Assembly: GCF_048544455.1 (NCBI RefSeq)
Contig: NC_133532.1
Location: 88,615,156 to 88,679,155, forward strand
Source: Silene latifolia
Taxonomy: Eukaryota > Streptophyta > Magnoliopsida > Caryophyllales > Caryophyllaceae
Direction: 5' to 3'
DNA: 64,000 nucleotides
Shown: positions 45,301 to 56,134 of the stretch, one piece after another
Numbering within the stretch: the stretch's first letter is position 1
Layout: every line of letters starts with the position of its first letter
The notes under the pieces: generated by a model
What the model was told of the DNA's origin: nothing
Database searches by the model: none
What the model saw: only the letters and a program-made list of their open reading frames with translations
Program-made: the position numbers and the translations under genes

Positions 45301-47634
45301 CCAGGAAACTAACTGGAGATTCCCTGTGAGCAAACTAACTGGAGATTCCTTGGGTACCAAAAAGGAGTACATGCAGCATTGGTTATTGGACAAATGTAAA
45401 CATGATTGTGTGCTCAAATTTCCAGAGAAGATCGAGAGTGGATACACAAGATGAAGTTAAATGGTGGCTAGGACTGCAGCTAGAAATGATTTAGCACATC
45501 TAGGGATAGGGAGCTAAATGGTGATCAGAGGACTGCAGCTCACTAATTTAACATAAAATTCACAGACAACACAGATTCAGGCTAAGCGTAAGGGTATTTC
45601 CCACACAGGGCACATATTCAAGCCTTAGAGATGATTCTGCATCAACTACTAACTGTCCACACAGGGTATTTTCAACAACAATTTAAGAAAGCAACACAGC
45701 AACACCTAATGCTGCCAGCAGAACGCACTTTTCGAAAAATAAATTAAAATTACAGGAGAAAATTAGAGACAAAAAGAATGAATAAATGAAGGAATATATA
45801 TACCTCATGTTAAGTACTCCTTGACAACATCCGGAGGTAGTCTTCCAATTATCTTTGTCGATTTGGTCTCTCATTAACTCTCTTTCATTCCTAGATGTGC
45901 TCTTTCTTATATACTACCTACCCACCAAGAGCGGCATCCTTGATTCGTATCTAGCAAACCAGATCCACCATGATTGTAATAATCACCTTTCCTTTTAATC
46001 AAGACATGAAGCTCTTTCTTATATACTAGTTCCAAGGAGCACAAGTAGGAAAATGAGTTCCTAATGAGTCATTCATCAAAGCCAAACACTTCCCCCTATA
46101 TATAGTCATAACAAAAAAAAAAATGGTTAAAATTCTCCATGACACCGCTTATAGCATTCAAAACTCTAACCTGTTCGAGACGTTGATGAAATACATCGAT
46201 ATGAAGTAAACCCAAAACACCACACATGTACAACAATAGATACACATGGAAACTAGATAAGTATCAACACACAATTCCATTTCTAACACACGGAGCCTAC
46301 TGCTACTAGACCAAGTGTTGTGCTAGGAATGCGAGAATGAGAACTAAGAGAAACCCATTTACAAACTCACAGTCTAATTGAAAAAAAAAACAAGAAAAAG
46401 ATAGATGTAATGTAACTAAGATGTCAAGAAATACTGTATCTCAGTCAAAAAAAAAAAAAAATCTACCACGAACTGATCATCCAGCTGCACAAAAAGAAGT
46501 CTTAAATATCGAGAATAAAATGCATCATAGATTCACAAAAAGGGAATAGCTGTTCAGCATGGATGTTTTTTTGTCTTAGTGTATGAAGAGTGCCTAGTTT
46601 TGCTTCATCCATATTCGAGCAGCCCTTTATGCAGCAACTCGCCAACCACATCCTTCAACATTTTAATAACAACCATTAACTCTGAGAGATTTTCAACCCA
46701 AGATTTTACTACCATATCTACCTACAGCCTATATGTCATTTAAATAGCAGACATGAGTGTCCTACTTTCATGGACAGGACATATTCTTGCAAGGTGAATA
46801 TGATTGTTGGAATTAAAGGAGAAAAGCCACCTTCCCAAGAGATACATATGAAATGTGAAGCTAGCATGAATCTGACATTTCAACTGATGTCCAGCATATG
46901 TTCATCTTTGATCATGCTAGGAAAAAATGTTTTTTTAGCTACTTTGGAAATGTGAGGTGGGTTATTAAGGCCATTACGACTTATGGACGTAAATTCATCA
47001 ATCAAATCAAGTCTGAAAAATGATAACTAAAACCGATCAGTAGCATTATATGTATGACAAAAGCAACTTAGTGGACTCGAAGATTGTGGGTGTACCTGCT
47101 CCATTATCTACTGCCACATTCTTTGACCTAGCCGAGTAGCTGGTGGTGTAATCTTGGTGTTACCTACTTACGACGGTCACAATTTCTTGGACCCTCACAA
47201 ATTTGAATGAGACAAAAGCTAACATAATCAGTATAGCAGCTCTCATAAATAACTAGTATATACGGAGTATCTGTGAAAAAAATTAACCATTCAAAATTAA
47301 GAAACCACTTGAGTTAACTGACTCATTCCCATGAAACAATGTCCAAACTTCCACGAGAACTAATTATCGCCACCCAAATTAAAGTCACATTTGTGCACAA
47401 AATTGTTTGCAGGCAGAATAAGTGGTTGAAACTTTGTATAACTAGTTGGCTCAACAAACACAAACTTTTTCATTTGCTATCTACAGATTGGCTAATGCTT
47501 TAATTGAATTATATCGACCAGAAATTATAATATTTAGTCTTGTATGGCAAAGTATATGACAAGCTAAGACATATCATTTAGCATACATAATTGCCTTGTA
47601 CTCTTCCCAGCTACCATTGAAATTATCTTTTTTA
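45301..47634. other. CACTA F interior, middle part
   Basis: No supported gene. It contains poly-A runs near 46112, 46381 and 46447, consistent with processed or LINE-derived inserts, and scattered short frames without domains. Confidence 0.45.
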
Positions 47635-47636
47635 TA

Positions 47637-47721
47637 CTCCTTCCATCCAAAGCATTTGTTTACTTTTGATTAAAAACCTCTCAAAAAGAAAAAAGTAAAC
47701 AAATGAATAAGACCGAGGGAG
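47637..47721. mobile_element. Stowaway-type MITE
   Basis: 85 bp with inverted ends CTCCTTCCATCC and (complement) CTCCCTCGGTC, followed inward by matching ATTTGTTTACTTTT arms, flanked by TA at 47635-47636 and 47722-47723. These are the hallmarks of Tc1/mariner-derived Stowaway elements. Confidence 0.9.
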
Positions 47722-47946
47722 TAACTATATTACACCTGAAATATGACTAGAAAGATAAACTACAACCAGATATAACAACACTTGAAATAACTGAATGAGG
47801 CATTTCAATTAACAGTTGAGGTGCATTAAAAAATAACATCAATACAACTGTCACAGCATCACATATAGGTTGACATTGTCACAGATAGAGAACAAACACT
47901 ATGTCTAAACATTTCCATGATTAATCATTCAAATACAACTAATGAA

Positions 47947-48189
47947 TCATAAATCAGAAGTCACAAAACTGTAGCCTAACAGTTTAACATGAAGAATTCG
48001 ATACGCTGAGGAGTAGAATGAAACCTGATAAGATTCTTGGAAGTGATCTACAATCATCTGGTCTTCGTCGTGTTTTGATAAATCAAGTGGCGTCCGAATC
48101 ATGTATATAGAAGAATTCAGCTCCTCTGGGAAATGTTCCACAAACAAGCATATAGTTGGTCCCTCTTCCTCACCCGCCACCTTGGACAT
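47947..48189 (-). pseudogene. Possible captured host exon
   Basis: I do not recognise the protein. The frame starts MSKVAGEEEGPTICLFVEHF and continues FPEELNSSIYMIRTPLDLSK to DQMIVDHFQESYQ, a composition unlike transposon proteins. On the minus strand the stretch after TATCAG reads GTTTC at about 48026, a possible splice donor, so the exon may be 48189-48027. It sits within CACTA F and is most simply a captured gene piece. It could also be a chance frame. Confidence 0.4.
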
Positions 48190-49190
48190 AAATAAATAAA
48201 CAGATTCCGAACAAATGCGTTGCTAATCTGGGTAAAATTAGAATATAATATGAATAGTTTTTCATCATAAAATCATTGCAAACATGCCCCATAAGCTGAA
48301 AATACAGAGGTTTCATTAACTTTATCAATTCTAGAGTTGATTAATGACCTTTCTTATCTTCATGCCTTCCAAGAGATTAAAATTTGTGCAGCTTGCATAT
48401 CGATCATAAATAATTGTTGGGTTTTTCCACCTTATATTTTTCACACTCAGTATAAAAGTCAAACTCCCATTAGCATAATCCTAAAATCACCCCTGCAACT
48501 AACCTACATCAGCCATCAAGCCACCCAACCTCACGAGCTGCCATTGGCCGGCTGACGTTTTGCATATAATCGCCAATCCCCACTTCCCTTCGTCAGCGTG
48601 CAGTAACAACCCAGCACACCGACTCACCGCCAATAATAAAATAAATAAATTCAAAATTAACCCTAGAAATAATAAAATAAATAAATTCAAAATTAATCAA
48701 AGAGGGGGATGAGGATGTAATGAAACACTAGAAATAGGATGAAAAAACCAAACTCGCTACTGCTGTTGTCGATGGAACAGGCGATGCGCAGGGCAACAAA
48801 GACATTAGGTGAGATCTGAACAAGAACTCGACCGCATAAACTCGCTACTGATGTTGTCGCTGCGTCCCAATATTTAACATGACAAGTTTTATCTCACTAA
48901 TTAAAAGAGGTGTCGATATCTAATTAAAGGCGAGGCGTTACCGTGTTGATGGGTGTCGGCTTGTGAGGTGGGAGATAAGGATGAGATGAGGAGTTTGAGT
49001 GATGAAGATTGAAGATTGAAGAATGTCACATAATGAATGCTAGGGTGAGTTCCGTGTTTGGTGTTTTTAATCAATTTGGGGAATTTTATGGACATCAGAT
49101 ATTGAATAGTCAGATGTGAAAAAATTTCATTTTGACATGAAAAAGTTTTAAGGCGCAAAAACTAAAAATGAAAAAAAAAATAGATGGAAT
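48190..49190. other. CACTA F interior, right part
   Basis: A mix of moderately GC-rich sequence (48490-48620) resembling a 5' untranslated region or promoter upstream of the possible exon, and AT-rich filler. A near-duplicate AACTCGCTACTG.TGTTGTCG segment occurs at about 48751 and 48839. Confidence 0.4.
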
Positions 49191-49194
49191 ATAC

Positions 49195-49395
49195 TTATGC
49201 GACATAAGTGTTGCTCAAGTGTTGCGACAAAATACAACATTTGTATAAGAACGTTGCACTTATAGTAATATATTGCAACACTTAATTTAAAGTGATGCCC
49301 TATGTAAGTAAAAGCAACATTTTTAAATAAAGCGTTGCTTAATTAACTAAAACTTGCAACACAAACCGTAAGTGTTGCACACGAAATGTTGCATT
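49195..49395. repeat. CACTA F right subterminal repeats
   Basis: About ten copies of AAGTGTTGC / GCAACACTT-type units, mirroring the left end. Confidence 0.9.
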
Positions 49396-49419
49396 ATGTC
49401 TACTTTTGTAGTAGTGTGG

Positions 49420-51650
49420 ATCAATGGAAGCTTGGCTTTTATTTGCTTTGTCTTTAATTTTATGATGTATTTCATGTTTTTAGAACTATTTTGATTTCCT
49501 TGTGTGACTTGGAAATTGGCTTGTATCCTTTAAACACGGGTTGTATTTTGGATATTTGTGACTTGGTTTGCAACCCAAGTCACTTGTTTTATTATGATTA
49601 CTTGTTCTAAAAACATCATCATTAATTACTTGCGTAGAGAAACCTTAGATAGACAACTTAAATTGATCAAATAGACGATTATGATGATGGGATCATTATA
49701 TGTCCATAAGCTATGAATTTGATTCTCCTTATGTCATTATTACTAAAAGTAACAACTTACTTATGTAAGATCAATTATAAAGTTGTAATGAGTTTTTGAA
49801 CTCATCAAGTAGGGAATTTACGATACCATATGGACACATTATTGTAAACGGATGGTCAACCATGAGATACCTAGAATAGAGAGTCTATTAAACCATATGA
49901 CATGAATCAGACTGCCATATTCCATGAATTAAGCTGCCATGAAAGGGATGGCCTTTTGAAAGCTACTACATAGTCTAGATAAACTCCTAATACTCCGTTA
50001 AATATATATGTTTGTGACTCACAAAGCTATCTCTCATGAATATTGATGTATTTCTGAGAGATAGAGTGGGAGTAGATTGAATCGTCACAAACATCTCTTA
50101 TAGTTGAAATGTTACTTTGTGAAAGTAATAGAATTATAGAGTGGGAGTTGGTATTGAACTATTGTCTATGAAGATAGGATGAGAGCATAGTTTAGTGGGA
50201 GTTTATCGCACATGTCTTATTACTTTGTGAAAGTGATAGTATCATGACCTTGTTACATACGAGCCATTGCATTACAATCCGAAAATTGTTACTCAAGAGT
50301 AGATTTACTTTAAGGCAGAGCTTCTGAGTACATAAATCCATAAGATTTACATGAAGATGTTGATCAAGATAAATTATGTTAGGAATTGCCGCATTTCATT
50401 TTAATGAAAAATGGCAAATAAAATTCGTTTTTCTAGAATGGGAATTTAGAGAAGGAAGTGTTTAAAACACAAAATCTTAGATGAAGATCTAAGAATTCTA
50501 ACATATTATGCGTAACTTTCTTAAGTGATCTTAGAATGATCTTAAGCAAGCATTAAAGGATCATACTTTTATTTCATGTGATAATAGTGGATGGGTTCAT
50601 TCACATGATTGAAGAATAATGATTATACATGAAGTTAAGTGGGAGCTAGAATTGTTTCTCCATGTCTTATATGTTGATAACATATTACTTATTGAGTATA
50701 ATGTACCAATTCTCTCTTTTGGCAAGAGTGACTAGGAGACTTGGAAAAGGATGCAAAATATTCTAGATTTTGAATCTATGTGAGAGAATATTGGCATAGA
50801 GTTGAGAGTCTTATGAGGATAAGATATTTCACATCTGTTGTACAACAACAAAGTCAAATAGGTTATTCATGTTGATGGAAGTAGAATTACTATGATGGAG
50901 TCATAGTCATTCACTGAACCTATTAAATTGTTATTCACATGAATTCAATAGCTAATGTTTCCGCCATTAGAATGATCATGTATGCCAACAGACGCACGTG
51001 CCATGATGTGACATATGCTGAGAGCATAACAAGTCAATAAAAGGGATAATTCCCATAATATGGCTTGTGAAAGCCTTAAAGAACATTCTTGAGATTCTTG
51101 AGAAGAATTAAGGATTTGTTCACATGTTTGGATGACAAACTAAGTTAGGTGTTGAAGTGTTGCACAAACTTTAGTTTCCAAACTTAAAAGGGATTTGTTA
51201 AAATCCTAGGATGTCTTATTGACAAAGGAGTAAGAGTCTAAGAAAGGTGTTTTAGTATCGCGCATAGCAAATACTACAAAAGGAATCTAAGTAAATAGTG
51301 ATAAAATCGTTAATGAAGGGATTAAGGGTGAATCCCTCTACAAATAATTTTGTCACATGTTATACGATAACAGTGAGAGCATCTTTCAAGTTAAAGAGCC
51401 CAAGTCTAGTAAGAAGTCTATACATATACTTAGATAAATTCAAGTTATTAGAGATAACATCGAATTGAAGGAAATAGCAATTGATAAAGTTGGAATATAT
51501 GGATATCGGGTATATCTACTTTCCAAGCTTTTATTGCTCATAAACTAGTGTTAATAATACACTAGAGATTATGGGATATGAAGTAGTAATAGTGTATTAA
51601 TTATTCATATGTGATAATCGCATTTATCGTTTGAGTCTCATTAAACTCAC
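49420..51650 (+). pseudogene. Copia E pol relic (RT and RNase H)
   Basis: Scraps of the polymerase can be read: LYVDNILLIEYNVPIL at about 50664-50710, where the catalytic YVDD is YVDN (codons 50670-50681), and IMYANRRTCHDVTYAES near 50969-51020, corresponding to the conserved copia segment between RT and RNase H. Many stops and frameshifts are present. The first ~220 bases after CACTA F are non-coding. Confidence 0.75.
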
Positions 51651-52330
51651 CCGCTACCTTGTCGTATCCTAATGGGTTGTAGAGACAAATTGAACCCCAT
51701 TAAAGTGAACTGGATTGACATGGTATTCGCCCCTAGTTACTTATATGAGGTGACGTCTCGAAGTGACTAGATTGTGATGCGATTGATGGCAAGTTCAAGT
51801 CCCATAGAGTCATATGGGATGACTAGTCGATCACATAGGCAGACTGTATGGGACACTCTGTCGGGCAGTGACCGCTTATAGAGTTCTGGTAATTCACAAA
51901 GCCTGCTCGTGGCAAGAGCTACAATAGTATTCTTCTGAGTCAATTCTTTTGACTAGAGACTATTCGCCCAAGTTGGCACAAATTTCTGATTAGCTTTGAT
52001 TTATACTCTACGATTTCGTAAATGAGGTCAAACTGGGTATATTTTGGGTTATGATGGACTGTGGCTGAACGAAGGGAATAGGGCGATAGGAATTGTCCAC
52101 CCCTTGTCAGGGTTGTTTGAAATCTCAAGGCCACTCGAGGAGTAGTTAACTGAAAATGCGTGGCCACGCTCGGAAGGTATCTATGGCAGATAATTCTGGT
52201 CAGACAGTTAATCTCCAGATCGAGAAAACCAATCAAGATATGATCAAGTGTATGTACGACCTGCAAGACACCTTGCATTGAGTGGGAGATTGTAATAGGA
52301 TAAGAGAAATGGTGACGCACACTTGTCTAG
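51651..52330 (+). other. Copia E 3' untranslated region
   Basis: Aligns in reverse complement with 30181-30900 of copia C over several hundred bases. The minus-strand frame 51940-52320 also appears in part in copia C on the opposite coordinate strand, but the shared frame is broken and has no known domain. A first AGTGGGAGATT tract lies at 52281-52291. Confidence 0.7.
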
Positions 52331-52344
52331 GACAAGTGGGAGAT
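52320..52344 (+). other. Copia E polypurine tract with inverted repeat
   Basis: CACTTGTC-TAG-GACAAGTG (52320-52338) merges into AAGTGGGAGATT directly before the LTR. Confidence 0.85.
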
Positions 52345-52972
52345 TGTTGGGAAATGTGTCCTCGACAATAGTGCGATCACATGATTTAAATATCATTATT
52401 AAATCTCATACTAAGAATACGTGAGGGATGATTCTTTATATAGTCGACTGACCGTCATTAATCGGTAATGATTGGCTAACTAGAGTTTGACATTACTGTC
52501 GTGTGACGGTGGTGGTCAGTTGATCCCTTTAGGTCACACCTATAGGATGAGGCCCAAATAGATGTTTAATTAATTGTATGCGATACAGATTAATTAATTC
52601 CTTAATTATGGGAGTGCAATTTTATGTCTTATTGTAATGTGATTAAATAAGATTTAATTTAGTAATTAAGTGTTAAATTACTAAATTAGTTGAGGCATTT
52701 TATAAGTTTTGAGGTAGAGGTAATTAGTTATTTAAAGTTACAAGAAGTTGTAATTTTAACCAACTAGTTATTATGTGACCCATTATATGTTGATATAATG
52801 GTAGTATACTACTCAAAAAGTGGAGTGTATATTATATTATTAATTGTAATATTTAAGTGTTAAATGATTACATTAATAATTAATTATGTAAGAAAGTTAG
52901 ACATATGACTTATAAGCATTTGTGGGACAAATGACAAAAGGCAAAAATGGACCAAAACGGGTCCAATATGCA
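52345..52972 (+). repeat. Copia E 3' LTR, truncated
   Basis: Begins TGTTGGGAAATGTGTCC and matches other LTRs of the family for about 628 bp, then stops at the junction with Athila A2 around 52970-52973 (TGCAAG shared at the junction). About half an LTR is missing. Confidence 0.88.
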
Positions 52973-53189
52973 AGTGCTATCCCCACACTAAGTTAAAGCA
53001 CTACACATCAATAAAATCATTAGTCACTCCCTCACTTCTCTAAAAAATGAGGAATATCTTGATCAAGGCACAAAAATCCAAAAATGACAAAAATGCAATG
53101 TAAAAATTAAAATGCAAGTTAGGGAGTTAGAATATTTACAAGTGGTGGTTTGGAGAGGACTCCATCAAACTCTCATCCTTAGTGAGATG

Positions 53190-55994
53190 TCATGGGGGCA
53201 TGTTCAAGGTGTTGTTGATGTTACTCAACACCTTGAAGAAGTAGTCGAAAGCTTGTTCATTGTCATGATAAAGATCCTTAATAGATCTTTGCACTTGTTG
53301 TTCTCCATGATGGTCTTGATCGATAGCATTGCCAATATAGGGATTGAAAATCCCTTGAAATTCATCGTCCCAAAGACCGCAAACTTCGTCTACTTGATCA
53401 TTAAAAATCTCTTGAGTTGATAGAGACAACTCTCCTCCTTTCTTGTTTTGGCCAATGAGGCCATCCTCTTCACTTGTAATGGATGAGCTTTTCAAGCTCT
53501 CTTTGTTGCTATTCTCTTTCTCTTTTGATGGAGCATCATCAACTTTCTTCTTCCATTGAAATTCCGACTTCTTCCTTTCATCCTTCCGGCTATAGTGATC
53601 AACCATAAAGCATGGTTCATGCAAACGGGGAGCTCTCGTGGTCTTATCAAGATTGAAAGTTATGCTCTCGTCTCCAAATTCTAGAGTAAGCTCTCCATGC
53701 TTCACATCTATCACCGCACCCGCGGTGTGCAAGAAAGGTCTACCTAGAATTATCAGAATATTGGAGTCTTCTTCCATGTCAACAATGACAAAGTCCACCG
53801 GGATGAAAAATTTCCCAACTCTTACGGGAACATCTTCCCATATCCCTAACGGTGTCTTCGTCGATCTATCGGCCATTTGGAGTGTGATGTTGGTACATTT
53901 AAGCTCTCCCATCCCTAACCTTTTACTCACCGAATACGGCATAACACTCACACTAGCCCCTAGATCACATAAGGCCTTGTTAATCGTGGTGTCGCCAATG
54001 GTACACAGTATTGAGAAGCTTCCCGGATCTTTAAGTTTCGGAGGTGAACTCCATTGAAGGATTGCACTACTCACCTTAGTGAAGGCGATAGTTTCAACCT
54101 TATGGATTGACTTCTTTTTCGTAAGGATGTCCTTCATGTACTTCGCATAGGCCGGCACGTGATTGATTAATTCCGTAAAAGGAATCGAGACTTCCAAGTT
54201 CTTGACAATTTCCATGAATTTCCCAAGTTGGTCATCAAATTTGGGCTTAGCTTGACGAATTGGAAAAGGAAGTCTAATCACAATGGGCTCCTTCTCCCTG
54301 GCCTTTTGTTGACTTTTCTTTGAAACTTCTTCTTTTGTTGGTTCTCCATCCTTGCAGTTTTGCACAACTTCTTCTTTGTCACTAGCTTCCACGACTTCAT
54401 CCTCAACTTGCTTTTTTGGTCCTTCATATCTCGTACCACTCCTCAAGTGAATGGCACTAACCGTTTCATGTCTTGGGGGATTACTTTGAGGTGGTAATTG
54501 CCCCTTTTGCCTTTGTGAGCTTGAAGATGCTAGTTGGGTCAATTGAGTTTCCAACATTTTTGTGTGGGCTAGGATGTTGTTGATGGTGATGTCCTTTGCT
54601 TGACTATCCTTTTGTATTTGAGTGAAAAACTCTTGTTGATTCTTTTGCATTTGGAGGACCGCTTTTTGAACATCAAAACCTTGGTCATTTTGTTGATTGT
54701 CTGGAGTTTGGTTTTGGTAACCTTGATTTTGGTTGAAAAAGGGTCTTTGGTTTTGGTTTCTCATGGGTGGTGGGGTGTATGTTGAAGGATTTTGGACATT
54801 TTGGCTTTTATATGAGAGATTTGGGTGGAATTTGGTGTTTTCATTGTAATAATAAGAATAAGGGGTACCACTCTTGTATGCTTGAAAAGCATTCACTTGT
54901 TCATTTGTTCCCCTACATTCACTTTGGTCATGTCCCAAAGTTCCACAATTCTCACATATCCCATTCGGGATTGATGAAGATGCCGTTATGGCATTAACAT
55001 GATGCTTTGGTGATTTTGAGGCTTCTTCAAGTTTAGCCATAGCCTTCTCAAACTTTAAGTTGATGGTATCAATGTGAGCACTAAGTTGAGCACCCAATTG
55101 AGTAATAGAGTCCACTTCATGCTTTCCTTCTCTAGTAGCCTTGCGAGGTCTACTATATTGAGAATTATGGACCGCCATTTCCTCAATCTTGTTCCAAGTT
55201 TGATTATCGTCAACTTCGGTGAACATACCGTTTGATCCCATGTTGAGAATGTTTCTTGAGTCTTCATAAAGACCATTCCAAAATTGTTGTACCAAGAACC
55301 ACTCGCTAAGTCCATGATGAGGACATGAGCGACAAATTCCTTTGAACTGCTCCCAAGCTTCATATAAAGATTCTTCATCCCTTTGCTTAAAATCCGTAAT
55401 TTGAGCTCTTAGCATGTTAGTCTTTTCCGGTGGGTAGAACTTTTTGTAGAAAGCTAGAGCCAACTTCTTCCAAGAGTCAATTCCAAGAGTAGCCTTATCA
55501 AGGCTCTTTAACCATTGTTTTGCGGTGCCAATTAGAGAAAAAGGGAATAAGACCCATCGAATTTGGTCTTGAGTTACACCGGTTTGTGAAATCGCATCAC
55601 AATAGTCACAAAAAGTCTCCATGTGAGAGCGAGGGTCTTCACTAGGCATCCCCCCAAATTGGCTTCTTTCGACTAATTGGATAAATGCGGATTTAGCAAT
55701 AAAATTTCCGGTTAAGTGTTGTGGTGTGGGAGTACCATTGGGTAGGTTCTCCTCGGTTGGTACGGAATGTGATGAAAATTTAGGCATTGTGGGTTGATTT
55801 TGTGTTGGATTTTGTGTTGGGTTCTCCTCCCCTTCTCTTGCAAAAGGGTTGACGAACTCAATAGTGTTTGGTTTAATATCTACAACCTCACCAATAACTC
55901 TCAAAGTACCTCTAGCAAGTCTTCTATTGTTTGTCAAAGTCCTTTCAATTTCGTGATCAATGGGTAACAAGTTACCTTGTGATCTTCTAGACAT
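53190..55994 (-). CDS. Athila A2 gag-protease, long open frame
   Basis: An uninterrupted frame of about 934 codons from ATG 55994 (MSRRSQGNLL; an in-frame ATG four codons upstream gives 938) to TGA 53190-53192. Domains: N-terminal region with a TPTQNQ-rich linker; capsid (KQWLKSLDKA near residue 160, then FYKKFYPPEKTNMLRAQI); CCHC zinc knuckle CENCGTLGHDQSEC near residue 350; a Gln/Asn-rich stretch; and a retropepsin-like protease with active-site CDLGASVSVMP, catalytic Asp near residue 677 (codon 53964-53966), then IILGRPFLHTAGAVIDV. Compared with A1, the stop is a nonsense change about 14 codons before the original end. It would supply particles and processing but has no polymerase. Confidence 0.9.
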   Translation of the reverse strand: MSRRSQGNLLPIDHEIERTLTNNRRLARGTLRVIGEVVDIKPNTIEFVNPFAREGEENPTQNPTQNQPTMPKFSSHSVPTEENLPNGTPTPQHLTGNFIAKSAFIQLVERSQFGGMPSEDPRSHMETFCDYCDAISQTGVTQDQIRWVLFPFSLIGTAKQWLKSLDKATLGIDSWKKLALAFYKKFYPPEKTNMLRAQITDFKQRDEESLYEAWEQFKGICRSCPHHGLSEWFLVQQFWNGLYEDSRNILNMGSNGMFTEVDDNQTWNKIEEMAVHNSQYSRPRKATREGKHEVDSITQLGAQLSAHIDTINLKFEKAMAKLEEASKSPKHHVNAITASSSIPNGICENCGTLGHDQSECRGTNEQVNAFQAYKSGTPYSYYYNENTKFHPNLSYKSQNVQNPSTYTPPPMRNQNQRPFFNQNQGYQNQTPDNQQNDQGFDVQKAVLQMQKNQQEFFTQIQKDSQAKDITINNILAHTKMLETQLTQLASSSSQRQKGQLPPQSNPPRHETVSAIHLRSGTRYEGPKKQVEDEVVEASDKEEVVQNCKDGEPTKEEVSKKSQQKAREKEPIVIRLPFPIRQAKPKFDDQLGKFMEIVKNLEVSIPFTELINHVPAYAKYMKDILTKKKSIHKVETIAFTKVSSAILQWSSPPKLKDPGSFSILCTIGDTTINKALCDLGASVSVMPYSVSKRLGMGELKCTNITLQMADRSTKTPLGIWEDVPVRVGKFFIPVDFVIVDMEEDSNILIILGRPFLHTAGAVIDVKHGELTLEFGDESITFNLDKTTRAPRLHEPCFMVDHYSRKDERKKSEFQWKKKVDDAPSKEKENSNKESLKSSSITSEEDGLIGQNKKGGELSLSTQEIFNDQVDEVCGLWDDEFQGIFNPYIGNAIDQDHHGEQQVQRSIKDLYHDNEQAFDYFFKVLSNINNTLNMPP

Positions 55995-56112
55995 GCAAAA
56001 TATCAAACAACTCGAAAATAATTAGAACAAACCTTGAGGAGTTTTACTTCCCCAAGGCAAAGAAAGACACAACTAATAACAATCTAAGAAAATCTAAATC
56101 AAGTTAACGCCG
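55995..56112 (-). other. Athila A2 short leader
   Basis: About 120 bases between primer binding site and gag, nearly identical to 6359-6475 of A1. It includes a CTTTGCCTTGGGGAAGTAAA segment capable of pairing with the nearby CTCCCCAAGG (hairpin). Confidence 0.75.
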
Positions 56113-56130
56113 TCCCCGACAACGACGCCA
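56113..56130 (-). other. Athila A2 primer binding site (tRNA-Asp, decayed)
   Basis: On the minus strand it reads TGGCGTCGTTGTCGGGGA. It differs from the canonical tRNA-Asp site by two C to T changes. Confidence 0.85.
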
Positions 56131-56134
56131 TTTT

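Larger units (their letters stand above)
43850..49416 (+). mobile_element. CACTA transposon F, non-autonomous, carries foreign fragments
   Basis: 5567 bp, with terminal inverted repeats CACTACTACA / TGTAGTAGTG, a 3-bp TGG duplication, and arrays of a GCAACACTT motif near both ends in the subterminal positions where CACTA transposase binds. No transposase (TNP2-like) reading frame is visible. The interior holds a LINE-type zinc finger fragment, a Stowaway MITE and possible host exon sequence. Orientation is arbitrary. Confidence 0.88.
42520..52972 (+). mobile_element. Ty1/copia element E, split by CACTA F
   Basis: Leader from 42520, gag at 42772, then CACTA F (43850-49416), then decayed RT/RNase H, the family 3' untranslated region, polypurine tract and 3' LTR from 52345 to about 52972. 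The 5' LTR is missing at the Athila D junction and the 3' LTR is cut at the Athila A2 junction. Protease and integrase are not recognisable. Confidence 0.85.

Noticed and set aside
45188..45454. 88-codon plus-strand and 107-codon minus-strand frames
   Set aside because: They are other-frame shadows of the zf-RVT fragment at 45160-45300.
51940..52320. 126-codon minus-strand frame in the copia 3' region
   Set aside because: The homologous stretch in copia C has a broken frame and no domain; conservation is at the DNA level of the untranslated region.
53638..54057. 139-codon plus-strand frame opposite Athila A2 protease (also 8341-8793 in A1)
   Set aside because: Antisense shadow of the conserved protease coding sequence.
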